Part shown: positions 49,091 to 59,078 of the stretch, piece by piece
Layout of the letters: every line of letters starts with the position of its first letter
Position numbering within the stretch: position 1 is the stretch's first letter
Assembly: GCF_003634575.1 (NCBI RefSeq)
Contig: NZ_RBLJ01000002.1
Span: forward strand, 1,085,850 to 1,149,849
DNA from: Photorhabdus asymbiotica
GTDB taxonomy: Bacteria > Pseudomonadota > Gammaproteobacteria > Enterobacterales > Enterobacteriaceae
Length of the DNA: 64,000 bases
Direction of reading: 5' to 3'
The notes under the pieces: model-generated
The model's database searches: none
Seen by the model: the letters and a program-made list of their open reading frames with translations, nothing else
What the model was told of the DNA's origin: nothing
Program-made: the position numbers and the translations under genes

Positions 49091-49783
49091 CTAAATCCAT
49101 CCTCGTTCCGCAAATGAGACACAACATTGTCGGCCAATAACAAGATGATCCAGCACCTGTATACCAACCAGATTACAGGCATCAATGACTTTATCAGTGA
49201 CAATCTTATCCGCCAAGCTAGGCTCCGCATGGCCTGACGGATGATTATGTGCCAAGATAATAGATGAAGCATTCACCTTTATCGCCGATCTGACAATTTC
49301 ACGAGGATGAACTTCAACTTTATTGATTGTGCCTTTAAACATCTCCTCATGGCAGATAACTTTGTTTTGATTATTGAGAAACAACACAACAAATATTTCC
49401 CTGTCACGCCCTGATAATAAGTTTTGCAAATATTCTCTGGTTACACTTGGGCTACTCATAATATCTTCATGTATGAACTGGCTGGAGAAAAAACGCTTTG
49501 CCAGTTCTGCAATGGCTTGCAATTGCGCGTATTTAGCTAATCCCATCCCTTTATGAGAACAAAAAGTGTCATAATCAGCAGAAAGTAAATGGTATAAAGA
49601 CCCAAATTCTTTCAGCAGAAATTCAGCCATTCGTAAAACAGGAACACCTCTAGTTCCAGTACGCAGAAAAATAGCCAGTAACTCAGCATCTGTCAGAGAA
49701 ACCGAGCCATAGGCCAGCAATTTTTCTCTGGGAGCTAAATTCGAATATATTTCTTCTGTATTTTCAGCAACATCAACTACCAT
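49091..49783 (-). CDS. radC: RadC-family JAB-domain protein (YicR)
   Basis: A 230-residue protein: N-terminal helix-hairpin-helix-like part ([29 protein letters not shown]) and a C-terminal MPN/JAMM domain with [16 protein letters not shown] carrying the metal-binding His-x-His and Asp. The family was linked to DNA repair by early genetics, but that role is now doubtful. It lies between coaBC and rpmB as in E. coli, where it is yicR. Confidence 0.94.
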   Translation of the reverse strand: MVVDVAENTEEIYSNLAPREKLLAYGSVSLTDAELLAIFLRTGTRGVPVLRMAEFLLKEFGSLYHLLSADYDTFCSHKGMGLAKYAQLQAIAELAKRFFSSQFIHEDIMSSPSVTREYLQNLLSGRDREIFVVLFLNNQNKVICHEEMFKGTINKVEVHPREIVRSAIKVNASSIILAHNHPSGHAEPSLADKIVTDKVIDACNLVGIQVLDHLVIGRQCCVSFAERGWI

Positions 49784-49814
49784 ATATTCATCTCCCAGCT
49801 TTGTTCATCTGATA

Positions 49815-49940
49815 TATACCCGTCATCTTTCAAGTTGCCTCTTTGTTGGCTGCACTCACTCACCCGGTCACATAGTTATCTATGCTCCCAGGGATTCGCT
49901 CCCTTGCCGTCGCGATGCATCTTGAAATCCATAGGGTATA
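49815..49940. repeat. ERIC-type repeat, copy 2
   Basis: A 126-bp imperfect palindrome starting TATACCCGTC and ending AGGGTATA, with GGCTGCACTCACTCACCCGG and GGGATTCGCTCCC. It is in opposite orientation to copy 1 and occupies the divergent radC/coaBC intergenic region. Confidence 0.93.
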
Positions 49941-50102
49941 AACAGTATTCCATGCCGCAAAAATAGGAGCGAATGTCATATTCAAGAGCTGCGTAGCCGC
50001 TCGCAAACTTACCCTTTTTTACTATCAAAACGCAGACTATCCTCAACTCTGTAATCTCTTGTGATAAAATCCAAAACCCTTTCAACTTATATTCGGACAA
50101 TC

Positions 50103-51320
50103 ATGATGGCAGGACTTTCCGGCAAACAGATTGTGCTCGGTATCAGCGGAGGGATCGCCGCTTACAAAACTCCCGAGTTAATACGCCGTTTGCGTGATCG
50201 CGGTGCGCAGGTACGTGTGGTAATGACACCGGCAGCAGAAGCATTTATTACCCCACTGACATTGCAGGCAGTTTCCGGTTACCCCGTTTCCGATGATCTA
50301 TTAGACCCAGCAGCAGAAGCCGCTATGGGGCACATTGAACTTGGCAAATGGGCTGATCTTATTATCCTTGCCCCTGCTACTGCGGATTTATTCGCTCGCT
50401 TGGTGGCGGGTATGGCTAATGATCTGTTGACAACTGTTTGTCTAGCTTCCGCGGCCCCCATTGCTGCGGCTCCTGCGATGAATCAGCAAATGTTTCGTGC
50501 TCAAGCGACACAACATAATCTCAAGATTCTTGAAGAACGGGGAGTTCTTCTGTGGGGTCCAGACAGTGGCAGCCAGGCTTGTGGTGACGTTGGCCCTGGT
50601 AGAATGCTGGACCCAATGGCGATTGTCGAACTGGCCGAACAACATTTTCAAACGAGCCAAGATTTAGCTCATCTAAAACTTGCTATTACCGCTGGACCAA
50701 CTCGTGAAGCGCTGGACCCCGTCCGCTTTATCAGCAATCACAGCTCCGGCAAAATGGGATTTGCTATCGCCCAAGCAGCTGCAACACGTGGTGCAGAAGT
50801 TACCCTTATCACAGGCCCGGTTAATTTACCAACACCACCGGGGGTTAAGCGAATCGACGTAACCAGTGCCTTAGAAATGAATGAACAAGTACAGATAGTC
50901 GCTAGTTCACAGAACATTTTTATTGGTTGTGCCGCAGTTGCAGATTACCGCGCTAAACAAATTGCCGCAGAAAAAATTAAAAAACAGGGTGATGAGATCA
51001 CTTTCACCCTGATCAAAAACCCGGATATTGTTGCTAATGTAGCGGCAATGCAAGAAAACCGTCCTTTTGTTGTTGGATTTGCAGCTGAAACCCAGAATGT
51101 GGAAGAATACGCACGAAGGAAACTGAACCAAAAACATTTGGATCTAATTTGTGCGAATGATGTATCCCTTACTGGCCACGGCTTTAACAGCGATACTAAT
51201 GCATTACATTTGTTCTGGCATGAGGGGGAAGTCCGTTTACCCCATAGTAATAAGTTATTACTCAGCCACCATTTATTAGACGAGATAGTCAGGCACTATG
51301 ATGAAAAAAATCGACGTTAA
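50103..51320 (+). CDS. coaBC: Phosphopantothenoylcysteine decarboxylase / phosphopantothenate-cysteine ligase
   Basis: A bifunctional CoA-synthesis enzyme of 405 residues. The N-terminal CoaC flavoprotein domain (1-190) has [20 protein letters not shown], the catalytic His in [11 protein letters not shown] and PAMNQQM. The C-terminal CoaB domain begins at about 190 ([28 protein letters not shown]) with the lysine-containing [14 protein letters not shown] 50103 gives the E. coli-like N-terminus; ATG 50106 is equally possible. It overlaps dut by 23 bases. Confidence 0.97.
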   Translation: MMAGLSGKQIVLGISGGIAAYKTPELIRRLRDRGAQVRVVMTPAAEAFITPLTLQAVSGYPVSDDLLDPAAEAAMGHIELGKWADLIILAPATADLFARLVAGMANDLLTTVCLASAAPIAAAPAMNQQMFRAQATQHNLKILEERGVLLWGPDSGSQACGDVGPGRMLDPMAIVELAEQHFQTSQDLAHLKLAITAGPTREALDPVRFISNHSSGKMGFAIAQAAATRGAEVTLITGPVNLPTPPGVKRIDVTSALEMNEQVQIVASSQNIFIGCAAVADYRAKQIAAEKIKKQGDEITFTLIKNPDIVANVAAMQENRPFVVGFAAETQNVEEYARRKLNQKHLDLICANDVSLTGHGFNSDTNALHLFWHEGEVRLPHSNKLLLSHHLLDEIVRHYDEKNRR

Positions 51321-51756
51321 AATCCTTGACCCACGTATCGGGAAGGAATTTCCTCTGCCAACTTACGCCACTCCAGGCTCTGCCGGTTTAGATTTGCGGG
51401 CTTGCCTTGATAAAGCAATAGAACTGGCCCCAGGACAGACTGAACTTCTTCCGACCGGGCTTGCCATTCATATTGGCGATGAGCAACTGGCAGCCGTTAT
51501 TCTGCCTCGTTCGGGCCTTGGACATAAGCACGGCGTCGTTTTGGGTAATTTGGTTGGCTTGATTGATTCCGATTATCAGGGCCAACTGATGGTTTCGGTC
51601 TGGAACCGTGGTGATAAAGTTTTTACTGTCGAACCGGGCGAACGTATCGCTCAGATGGTTTTTGTCCCTGTCGTTCAAGCTGAATTCAATTTGGTAGAAG
51701 ATTTTGAAGCCAGTGAAAGAGGCTGCGGTGGTTTTGGCCATTCCGGTCGCCAATAA
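51298..51756 (+). CDS. dut: Deoxyuridine 5'-triphosphate nucleotidohydrolase
   Basis: Dut hydrolyses dUTP to dUMP, keeping uracil out of DNA. The 152-residue protein (or 151 from ATG 51301) contains all five dUTPase motifs: [38 protein letters not shown] and the C-terminal [11 protein letters not shown]. Its start lies inside the end of coaBC. A strong stem-loop follows before slmA. Confidence 0.98.
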   Translation: MMKKIDVKILDPRIGKEFPLPTYATPGSAGLDLRACLDKAIELAPGQTELLPTGLAIHIGDEQLAAVILPRSGLGHKHGVVLGNLVGLIDSDYQGQLMVSVWNRGDKVFTVEPGERIAQMVFVPVVQAEFNLVEDFEASERGCGGFGHSGRQ

Positions 51757-51793
51757 CTCTCTGTAAAACCTAATACCATTCATCCATTATCAT

Positions 51794-51840
51794 ATCCTTT
51801 GCTCAACTATCATTGAGCAAAGGATAGTTGATTTGTTTTG
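51794..51840 (+). terminator. Stem-loop between dut and slmA
   Basis: ATCCTTTGCTCAA and TTGAGCAAAGGAT form a perfect 13-bp stem with a six-base loop, followed by an interrupted T-run. It may terminate or attenuate coaBC-dut transcription before slmA. Confidence 0.65.
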
Positions 51841-51868
51841 CTGCTCTTAGCAGGGGGTCCTATCCAAC

Positions 51869-52468
51869 ATGGTAGAAAACGAAAATACGAAGAAGAGAAA
51901 CAGGCGCGAGGAAATCTTGCAAGCTTTAGCGCATATGTTACAGTCCAGTGATGGTAGCCATCGAATAACCACCGCTAAACTGGCCGCTAATGTGGGTGTT
52001 TCTGAAGCCGCACTATATCGGCATTTTCCCAGTAAAACCCGGATGTTTGACAGTCTGATTGAGTTTATTGAAGACTCATTAATTTCACGGATTAACCTGA
52101 TTCTGCAAGACGAAAAAGATACCATTGCTCGTATTCGCCTGATATTAGCCTTGATTCTAGGCTTCTCAGAAAAAAACCCAGGGCTGACTCGCATCATGAC
52201 AGGCCATGCTCTGATGTTTGAACAAAACCGGCTGCAAGAGCGCATAAATCAGTTGTTTGAACGAATTGAAGTACAGCTCCGTCAAGTTTTGAAAGAGAAA
52301 AAATTACGTGATGGGCAAGGTTTCAGTTATGATGAGTCGCTGTTAGCCGCCCAATTACTGGCATTTTGTGAAGGGATGCTATCACGCTTTGTCCGCTCAG
52401 AATTCCACTATCGCCCAACACAGGAGTTTGAAGCGCGCTGGCCATTATTACGGGCTCAGTTACAATGA
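51869..52468 (+). CDS. slmA: Nucleoid occlusion factor SlmA
   Basis: A TetR-family DNA-binding protein of 199 residues that, bound to its chromosomal sites, blocks FtsZ ring formation over the nucleoid. The N-terminal helix-turn-helix ([34 protein letters not shown]) and the C-terminal part ending [12 protein letters not shown] match SlmA closely. It follows dut, as in E. coli, and precedes a terminator shared with the convergent pyrE. Confidence 0.97.
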   Translation: MVENENTKKRNRREEILQALAHMLQSSDGSHRITTAKLAANVGVSEAALYRHFPSKTRMFDSLIEFIEDSLISRINLILQDEKDTIARIRLILALILGFSEKNPGLTRIMTGHALMFEQNRLQERINQLFERIEVQLRQVLKEKKLRDGQGFSYDESLLAAQLLAFCEGMLSRFVRSEFHYRPTQEFEARWPLLRAQLQ

Positions 52469-52483
52469 TTTATTCTACTACTC

Positions 52484-52516
52484 ACCCCGCCCGTTATTGG
52501 GCGAGGGCTTTTTTTT
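52484..52516 (+). terminator. Intrinsic terminator after slmA
   Basis: CCCCGCCC and GGGCGAGGG pair around GTTATT, followed by eight T residues, 15 bases after the slmA stop. Confidence 0.9.
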
Positions 52517-52527
52517 AACGCTGATGG

Positions 52528-53169
52528 TCAAACACCATACTGCTCACGATATACTTCCACTGCATCCAAATGCTCTTTCATTTCTGGCTGACCACCTAAA
52601 TAATTAATCAAATCATTCAAGGTAATAATGGAAAACACTTTACAGTGGTAATCTCGTTCAACTTCTTGAATTGCTGAGATTTCACCATTCCCACGCTCCT
52701 GACGATCAAGACAAATCATCACACCAGCAAGAGTCGCACTATGCTGCTTAATAATCTCCATAGATTCACGGATAGCAGTGCCGGCAGTAATAACATCATC
52801 AACCAGTACGACATTGCCTTTAAGTGGACTACCGACTAAAGCCCCACCTTCACCATGATCTTTAACTTCCTTGCGGTTAAAACAATACGGCATATCAATA
52901 TCATGGTGCTCTGCCAGTGCAACCGCCGTTGTTGTTGCGATTGGGATACCTTTGTAAGCAGGTCCGAACAACAAATCACACTGAATACCACTATCCAACA
53001 ATGCTGCGGCATAAAAACGCCCGATTAACGCCAAATCACGCCCGGTATTAAACAGCCCGGCATTAAAGAAATACGGGCTTTTTCGTCCTGATTTCAGAGT
53101 AAATTCCCCAAACTTTAATACCTGTTTTTTTAGCGCAAGCTCGATAAATTCGCGCTGATAGGCTTTCAT
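52528..53169 (-). CDS. pyrE: Orotate phosphoribosyltransferase
   Basis: PyrE joins orotate to PRPP to give OMP in pyrimidine synthesis. The 213-residue protein shows [14 protein letters not shown], the flexible catalytic loop [13 protein letters not shown] and the PRPP-binding [13 protein letters not shown]. It is downstream of rph on the same strand, with an attenuator hairpin between them, so control by UTP is expected. Confidence 0.98.
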   Translation of the reverse strand: MKAYQREFIELALKKQVLKFGEFTLKSGRKSPYFFNAGLFNTGRDLALIGRFYAAALLDSGIQCDLLFGPAYKGIPIATTTAVALAEHHDIDMPYCFNRKEVKDHGEGGALVGSPLKGNVVLVDDVITAGTAIRESMEIIKQHSATLAGVMICLDRQERGNGEISAIQEVERDYHCKVFSIITLNDLINYLGGQPEMKEHLDAVEVYREQYGV

Positions 53170-53215
53170 TGGTGTCTCTCCTCTTAGTTCTGATTATCCG
53201 CCATACAACAGGCAC

Positions 53216-53239
53216 AAAAAAGGCGACTATTACGTCGCC
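53216..53239 (-). promoter_or_regulatory. pyrE attenuator
   Basis: On the minus strand GGCGAC-GTAATA-GTCGCC is followed by TTTTTT, thirteen bases after the rph stop. This is the E. coli-type arrangement in which ribosomes translating the end of rph disrupt the terminator when UTP is low. Confidence 0.9.
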
Positions 53240-53252
53240 CCGATCAACTGAA

Positions 53253-53966
53253 TTATTTTAACGCAGTTCTCTGCGCTGCAAAAATGGTCTCTAGTCCCCC
53301 TTTAGCAAGGGACAATAAGGACAACAATTCATCATGACTGAATGGCTCTCCTTCCGCAGTGCCTTGCACTTCAATCATCCGACCATCTTCCATCATCACA
53401 ACGTTCATATCAGTTTCAGCCGCTGAATCTTCCACATATTCCAAATCACAACGACCTTCGTTATCCACAATACCAACAGAAACCGCAGCAACCATTGATT
53501 TCAGCGGATTCTCTTTCAATTTGCCCGCTTCAACCATTTTATTCAGTGCATCAACCAGCGCTACACAAGCACCAGTAATAGAAGCAGTACGGGTACCACC
53601 ATCAGCCTGAATAACATCACAATCCAGAGTAACGGTATATTCACCCAATTTTTTCAGATCAACAGCGGCACGCAGTGAACGGGCAATCAGACGCTGGATT
53701 TCCATAGTACGCCCGCCTTGTTTGCCTCTCGCTGCTTCACGAGCATTCCGGCTATGAGTAGAACGCGGTAACATGCCATACTCAGCCGTAATCCAACCTT
53801 GTCCTTGACCTTTCAAGAAACGGGGAACGCCCTCTTCAACGGATGCATTACATAACACCTTGGTATCCCCAAACTCCACCAGAACCGAGCCTTCCGCGTG
53901 TTTAGTGTAATGACGAGTTATAGTGATAGGACGCACTTGCTCTGCCGCTCTTCCTGCTGGGCGCAT
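53253..53966 (-). CDS. rph: Ribonuclease PH
   Basis: A phosphorolytic 3'-5' exoribonuclease that trims tRNA 3' ends, 237 residues with no frameshift, unlike E. coli K-12 MG1655 rph. Motifs: [20 protein letters not shown], the phosphate-site [24 protein letters not shown] stretch and [19 protein letters not shown]. It heads the rph-pyrE operon, and its 3' end is the translated leader for pyrE attenuation. Confidence 0.98.
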   Translation of the reverse strand: MRPAGRAAEQVRPITITRHYTKHAEGSVLVEFGDTKVLCNASVEEGVPRFLKGQGQGWITAEYGMLPRSTHSRNAREAARGKQGGRTMEIQRLIARSLRAAVDLKKLGEYTVTLDCDVIQADGGTRTASITGACVALVDALNKMVEAGKLKENPLKSMVAAVSVGIVDNEGRCDLEYVEDSAAETDMNVVMMEDGRMIEVQGTAEGEPFSHDELLSLLSLAKGGLETIFAAQRTALK

Positions 53967-54091
53967 AGTGTTATCTCCGTTGTTAAATCATTATTGGAGG
54001 CGCATTATACGGCCTAACGGGTCTAATGCCTATCCTACATCTACGACGAGCGTTATAATCCCTTAATCTTTTGTTTAAATGGGAACGAATC

Positions 54092-54955
54092 ATGATTCGT
54101 AGTATGACTGCTTTCGCGCGGCGAGATATCAAAAGTGAATGGGGAAATGCAGCTTGGGAACTGCGTTCCGTTAATCAACGTTATTTAGAGACTTATATCC
54201 GCCTGCCAGAACAATTCAGAAGTTTAGAACCCGTGATCCGTGAGCGCATTCGTTCCCGCCTGACTCGCGGAAAAGTTGAGTGTAACCTACGTTTTGAACT
54301 GGACTCACGCGCTCAGGGTGAACTCATCTTAAATGAAACCTTGGCAAAACAATTGGTGAATGCAGCAAATTGGGTCAAGCAACAAAGTAATGAAGGTGAA
54401 ATCAATCCTGTTGATATTTTGCGCTGGCCGGGCGTTATGGCAGCGGAAGAGCAAGATCTGGATGCTATCAGTACCCAGCTGTTGAAAGAATTGGACACAA
54501 CACTGGATGCCTTTATTCAAAGCCGTGAAACCGAAGGCACCGCACTCAAAACGATGATTGAACAACGTCTGGATGCTGTCACTGAAGAAGTCAGCAAAGT
54601 TCGCCAACAGATGCCTGAAATTATGCAATGGCAACGGGAACGCCTGCATACCAAACTGGAAGAAGCCCAAGTACAGCTTGAAAATAATCGTATTGAACAG
54701 GAGTTAGTTCTGCTAGCTCAACGCCTTGATGTAGCAGAAGAATTGGATCGCCTGGACGCTCACGTCAAAGAAACCCGCAATATCCTGAAGAAAAAAGAAG
54801 CCGTTGGCCGCCGCCTGGATTTTATGATGCAGGAATTCAACCGCGAATCTAACACGCTTGCATCCAAATCCATTAATGCCGATATCACTAATTCCGCTAT
54901 TGAATTGAAGGTACTGATTGAACAGATGAGAGAGCAAATCCAAAACATTGAATAG
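54092..54955 (+). CDS. yicC: YicC-family endoribonuclease-like protein
   Basis: A 287-residue protein equal in length to E. coli YicC when started at MIRSMTAFARRD; GGGAACG precedes this ATG, and a TTG seven codons earlier is not conserved. The N-terminal YicC domain (1-155) and the C-terminal DUF1732 part (RIDVAEELDRL-type helix, RRLDFMMQEFNRESNTLASKS) are intact. YicC has been reported as an endoribonuclease affecting small-RNA turnover. It is divergent from rph, as in E. coli. Confidence 0.97.
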   Translation: MIRSMTAFARRDIKSEWGNAAWELRSVNQRYLETYIRLPEQFRSLEPVIRERIRSRLTRGKVECNLRFELDSRAQGELILNETLAKQLVNAANWVKQQSNEGEINPVDILRWPGVMAAEEQDLDAISTQLLKELDTTLDAFIQSRETEGTALKTMIEQRLDAVTEEVSKVRQQMPEIMQWQRERLHTKLEEAQVQLENNRIEQELVLLAQRLDVAEELDRLDAHVKETRNILKKKEAVGRRLDFMMQEFNRESNTLASKSINADITNSAIELKVLIEQMREQIQNIE

Positions 54956-54981
54956 TATTTCATAGCCTCTCACAAAATTGC

Positions 54982-55017
54982 AAAAAGCCAGTAATACACA
55001 GATATTACTGGTTTTTC
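54982..55017 (+). terminator. Intrinsic terminator after yicC
   Basis: CCAGTAATA and TATTACTGG form a perfect 9-bp stem with a six-base loop, preceded by an A-run and followed by TTTTT. Confidence 0.9.
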
Positions 55018-55519
55018 TTATTTCTGAAGATTTCATAGAGTCTTACAATAACGCATGATTAAGGGGTATATCTTAGATATCTAAAACTAATTTAGGTGTA
55101 CCCACCTTAATTATTGGAAATTGCACAATACCAAAGTTCACAGATAAGCAAATAAGAACGTGAATAAAATCCAGTGAATGATTCGAAAGAAAATCGAATG
55201 GAAACGGTTTTTATCTAACTGCTGCTATAACATGAGCTACTGGAACAACTTTAGGGGCTATGGCTATAGCTGGAAAGAGTATTATTGTTGCTGCAGACAT
55301 TGTTCTTGCTGTTGGAATCATCGTTACTATTGATTTGAATTTTTCACAGATGTCACCAACAACCTATGTGAAAAATTTATCACTTTGTGAATGAAAACTT
55401 TTGTAAATATGCCATCCTCATGCTTTCCTATGTTTAGCCTCTAAAACTTAGAAACTTTTTTATTATTTATCATGATGTTAAATAATATTTTAAGCACATA
55501 AAACCTATCACAAAACATC
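55018..55519. other. Gene-poor region after yicC
   Basis: No firm gene. A 44-codon frame (55260-55394) encodes a short hydrophobic peptide (MAIAGKSIIVAADIVLAVGI...) without a recognised family; its frame continues upstream past a stop with similar Ala/Gly/Thr-rich codons, so it may be the remnant of a longer membrane protein. The stretch leads into phage and regulator remnants. Confidence 0.4.
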
Positions 55520-55718
55520 ATGAGAAAATTACTCAAATTACGACGATTTAACTACCCAGATACGCACCCTTCTCACTAAAGCAGAAGGCGAAAAGCGCTC
55601 ACTGAGCGACGACGAAGCGAAACAATTTGACGAACTGCGCAGCCAGTCCAAATCCGTGAATGTTGAAATTGCCCGTTATGAGGTACTTTCTTATGCCACT
55701 GAAGAAAATGGAGGGTAA
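55520..55718 (+). pseudogene. Fragment of a phage HK97-type major capsid protein
   Basis: A 53-codon segment (from 55557, QIRTLLTKAEGEKRSLSDDE... to a TAA at 55716) resembles the N-terminal scaffold helix of HK97-like capsid precursors. A short preceding ATG frame (MRKLLKLRR) fits the same protein's N-terminus in another frame. Nothing of the capsid body follows. It is an isolated prophage scrap. Composition is richer in GC than the flanks, in keeping with foreign origin. Confidence 0.65.
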
Positions 55719-55881
55719 AACACACACACCAGACTCAATAAAATCAAAGTGGATGAGTCATTACTCAATATTCAAGACACCAAGCACTGGCACTGCTAGC
55801 TGATAAAACTCACTAAGCTTGAAAAGGGAATAGCATTAAAGGGAACATCAGGCTGCCATGTCATGTTTATATTTCCTATTT

Positions 55882-55992
55882 TTTCGACACATTGTGAGTA
55901 TATGTTGACGGCATCAACACGCAAAGGTCTTATGTCGATGAAATCATTAAATTTCGACACGTGTTCACGATATGTCGATGATATCGACATAT
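55882..55992. promoter_or_regulatory. Cluster of TGTCGA-type dyads (operator-like array)
   Basis: In 110 bases there are two copies of TTTCGACAC (55882, 55952), two of TATGTCGATGA (55931, 55971), a 10-bp inverted repeat ATATGTCGAT-GAT-ATCGACATAT (55970-55992) and TGTTGA-n5-TCAACA (55903-55919). This looks like a multi-site binding region for a dimeric repressor. It lies immediately upstream of the regulator remnant. Confidence 0.5.
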
Positions 55993-56181
55993 GGCACCAT
56001 TTTATTGGTAGAAAACCACTGCCCCATTTGTGCTGCCGCTACTGTCTGCCAGGGTTTGTGTCGCGCTGAGTTGAACGTTTTTCAGGAGATACTTCAAGCT
56101 CAAGTTAAACGAGTAGAGTATATTCTCACCGGTTCACGGCGCTGTACTTATCGCATAACTAACCATATTCAACCGGAATAA
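55972..56181 (+). pseudogene. C-terminal remnant of a SufR/ArsR-like Cys-cluster regulator
   Basis: The 69-codon frame contains LVENHCPICAAATVCQGLC and SRRCTYRI. The cysteine pattern C-x2-C-x5-C-x3-C followed by a distal RRCxYRI is the C-terminal effector domain of winged-helix regulators related to SufR, which may bind an iron-sulfur cluster. The N-terminal DNA-binding domain (about 130 residues) is missing: upstream sequence holds operator-like repeats and no helix-turn-helix. It ends 28 bases before the convergent MFS gene. Probably a decayed regulator; assignment from memory of the family. Confidence 0.55.
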
Positions 56182-56209
56182 CGTGATATCTTTGGCAACA
56201 CTAGCCTAA

Positions 56210-57439
56210 TTAAACTACTCCGCTACTTTCTCTGTTGCCTTCTTTGTTTCCTTCTCCGTTAAACATAAAAAACAGCGTACCAGTCAGTAATATCAACCCA
56301 CCACATATTATTAAAAGAGATTGAACACTAATATAATCAGCAACTGGACCAAACAACACCATACCTAATGGCAAAGAACAGGACATAGCTATTTGGACTA
56401 AACTAAATATCCTTCCCATCATCTCAGGTTTAACCTTTTCCTGGAAAGTTGCTACTATCGGTGCGTTAAAACAAGGCATTATCATGCCCAAAAAGACGTT
56501 TAATGCCAGATAAAGCGGGAACCAATACGCATAGCCAAGAGCAATCATAAATATCCCAGAAAATGCGCAAGCTACTGCCGTTATACGCAATTTATTTTTA
56601 TATTCATTCAAGAAAGAAATCAGCAATCCACCTAAAACTGCTCCTGCACTAAATGTCACTTCATTAATAGCTAAACGCCATGATTCTTCACCAAATGTTC
56701 GGTTAACCAATAGCGGCGTCAAAAACGCAGCAGGACTAACCAAGAAACAATCACAAATCAGGAAAATCAAAAGATTCCTAATGAGCTTATTCTCTCGCAG
56801 ATAGCGAAAACCATCTAAAATCGCCTGAAATTTATTATCCGGCATGGAATCAGAAGCTACTGTAGGAATAGGAATAAATGCAACAATACTAATGCCAATA
56901 ATGGCAGTCGCCACATCCACTAGAAAAATATTTTCAAGCGAAGTTTGAGAATACAAAAAACCACTGATAGCAGGAGATGCCAACATCATTAGTGAAGTCA
57001 GAGAAGTATTAATACCATTGACCCGCAATAGTTTCTCTTTCGGGACCAATTGTGGAATGATGGCACTCACAGCCGGAGTCTGAATTCCAGTACAAAATGA
57101 ACGGAGAAATAGGGCTACAAATAGTAACTCAATGCTCTTGAATCCGAGCATAAAAGAGATCGCCAAGCCAAGAGTCACTAATGCAATTAACGCATCAGAG
57201 GCGATACTGAGTAACTTACGGTTGTAAGTATCAGCCCAAACACCAGCAAATAAAGAGATTAATACCTGGGGAAGAAATGCACAGAGTACCGAAATAGCCA
57301 ACATCTCTCCTGATGAGGTACTTAGGGTGATATACCAGACAATCGAGAACTGGACAATGGAAGAACCCAGCAGAGAAATTGTTTGAGCTGATAAAAATAA
57401 AGCTGTTTTTCGTTTCCAATCTGGAAGTATTGCACTCAT
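56210..57439 (-). CDS. MFS transporter (EntS/MefA-like exporter)
   Basis: A 409-residue protein with about twelve membrane segments and the MFS motif A variant AGVWADTYNRKLL between helices 2 and 3. It resembles the MFS_3 group of exporters (enterobactin exporter EntS, macrolide efflux MefA). The C-terminal tail is hydrophilic (GEGNKEGNRES). Substrate unknown. It lies 47 bases after the PfkB kinase on the same strand, so the two may form an operon that moves and phosphorylates one class of compound, or may be unrelated. Confidence 0.88.
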   Translation of the reverse strand: MSAILPDWKRKTALFLSAQTISLLGSSIVQFSIVWYITLSTSSGEMLAISVLCAFLPQVLISLFAGVWADTYNRKLLSIASDALIALVTLGLAISFMLGFKSIELLFVALFLRSFCTGIQTPAVSAIIPQLVPKEKLLRVNGINTSLTSLMMLASPAISGFLYSQTSLENIFLVDVATAIIGISIVAFIPIPTVASDSMPDNKFQAILDGFRYLRENKLIRNLLIFLICDCFLVSPAAFLTPLLVNRTFGEESWRLAINEVTFSAGAVLGGLLISFLNEYKNKLRITAVACAFSGIFMIALGYAYWFPLYLALNVFLGMIMPCFNAPIVATFQEKVKPEMMGRIFSLVQIAMSCSLPLGMVLFGPVADYISVQSLLIICGGLILLTGTLFFMFNGEGNKEGNRESSGVV

Positions 57440-57486
57440 TTTAGCAAAGCCCCTTAATATTTAAGAGGTGCAGTGTTTGAAGGTTA

Positions 57487-58407
57487 TTATTCAAACACAA
57501 ACTCCTCTAGCTCTTTTATAGTTGGTGCCCCAGCAGCACCAGAACGGTTGACAACAATGGCAGCAACACGATTGCCAAGCTTAACAGCATCTCTCAAAGA
57601 CATCCCTTGTGATAAACCTGCCAGCATGCCACTACTATGAGCATCACCAGCTCCGATGGTATCTACCACTTTCACCTTATAGGCAGGAACATGTTCAGGA
57701 GAGCGGTCCGGCAGGCATATCCATGCACCTTGTGAACCTAACCGACAGATAATCGTGATTTTTCTTTTACTGGAGTAACAGCTAGCCTGAGTGACAGAAT
57801 CACCTTCTCCACACAACATAGCAACCTCATCACGGTTCAGAGTCAAAATGGTCCGGTCAGCAGGTAATGCATCAATGAAAGCAGGATCTATTTCTGGTAA
57901 ACGAGGACCAAAATCCAGTAATAACGTCTGTCCAAGAGGTAACGTCAGCAACCAGTCACACAAAATCGCCGTAGTTTTACTCGCCATGACATAACCACTG
58001 GAATAGATATATCCCTTTTCTGGTAGAGCAATAGAAGAGAGCATTGCCTCACTCCAGTCAACTTCGCAACCACTCACAGAAACAAAACTTCTTTCACCAT
58101 CCGGTTCGACCATTGCCAAACACCAGCCATTATCAAGATATGAGTTGGTTAACGTGACCTTAAGTCCCAGAGCTTGCATTTCCTTAGCTATCTGCTCGCC
58201 CCAGTATCCATTACCAACCGGAATACCATTAATCACCGGGATTTGCAGACGGACCAAAGCCCGGGCAACATTAAAACCTGAACCGCCGATCTGCCGATCA
58301 ATTTCTTTTGCTTCCCGGTCTTCACCGCTGCGGGGAAGCCTTGGTAAACAGAGAACAATATCTCCCGCAGCAGCCCCGATCACAGTAATCGGCAGTACCC
58401 CCTCCAT
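57487..58407 (-). CDS. PfkB-family sugar kinase (YegV-like)
   Basis: A 306-residue ribokinase-fold kinase. QIGGSGFNVARALVRL is the first PfkB signature and VDTIGAGDAHSSGMLAGL carries the catalytic Asp and anion hole. It resembles E. coli YegV through most of its length, including DNGWCLAMVEPDGERSFVS. Substrate unknown; YegV sits with a nucleoside transporter and an ADP-ribosylglycohydrolase in E. coli, so a nucleoside or sugar is plausible. An upstream TTTGGCCA/AGGAGAG gives a good ribosome site before ATG 58407. Confidence 0.9.
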   Translation of the reverse strand: MEGVLPITVIGAAAGDIVLCLPRLPRSGEDREAKEIDRQIGGSGFNVARALVRLQIPVINGIPVGNGYWGEQIAKEMQALGLKVTLTNSYLDNGWCLAMVEPDGERSFVSVSGCEVDWSEAMLSSIALPEKGYIYSSGYVMASKTTAILCDWLLTLPLGQTLLLDFGPRLPEIDPAFIDALPADRTILTLNRDEVAMLCGEGDSVTQASCYSSKRKITIICRLGSQGAWICLPDRSPEHVPAYKVKVVDTIGAGDAHSSGMLAGLSQGMSLRDAVKLGNRVAAIVVNRSGAAGAPTIKELEEFVFE

Positions 58408-59078
58408 CAGACTCTCCTTTTCTGGCCAAATATAAGCTATGACCCTGCTTAATAAAGAAAGAGACGAACAGTCCCAAGGCTGAAATTCTCACCAACAAAC
58501 TATCAATTCAGAAGACAGACCGAGTGTTTGACCATCGCCATAGAAATAACCTGGAATGACATCTGATTACGGGTTTGGTCATCTTTAATTCCCAAACACA
58601 ATGCATAAGAAACGCTTATACTTTAACATCAATCGAATCCAATAAGAATTGGCCGGTATAATTATGTGATTACTAACCTAAATCCATTGACCAGATTGAT
58701 ATTGCATTTATATGCTGATGTACACCGAATATATTTATACCCGTTATCTTTCAAGTTGCCTCTTTGTTGGCTGCACTCGCTCACCCCGGTCACATAGTTA
58801 ACTATGTGACCGGGGATTCACTCCCTTGCCGTCACGAAGCAACTCGAAATCTATTGGGTATAACTTACGATATTATCAATAACATAAGGTGATTTTATTG
58901 TCTGAATATGCGAACAACTTAAATAAGGGAAGTGATTATCCTTGCTACTATCTTATTACAATAAACGATTAAGCGCGTAATTGAAGAGCGGTTACAAAAA
59001 GTTGAAGAACATTTACCCGCATTTGCAGTACAGCAAGTGCCATGTAAATATGGCACCCGCTCACTTATATTTTATGAT
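58408..59078. other. Intergenic region carrying an ERIC element
   Basis: No gene is supported. It contains ERIC copy 3 and, near 58970-59080, a short open stretch (IKRVIEERLQKVEEHLP-like) that may be a gene scrap. A 7-bp hairpin GTGCCAT/ATGGCAC at about 59037-59055 lies just beyond the sulfatase gene end. Confidence 0.5.
58736..58862. repeat. ERIC-type repeat, copy 3
   Basis: A 127-bp element, TATACCCGTT to TGGGTATA, with the most symmetrical centre of the three copies: CCCCGGTCACATAGTTAACTATGTGACCGGGG, shown here by its arms CCCCGGTCACATAG and CTATGTGACCGGGG. Same orientation as copy 2. Confidence 0.94.

Noticed and set aside
55863..56069. 68-codon frame opening MFIFPIFSTHC
   Set aside because: It runs across the operator-like repeats and overlaps the better supported Cys-cluster remnant in another frame.
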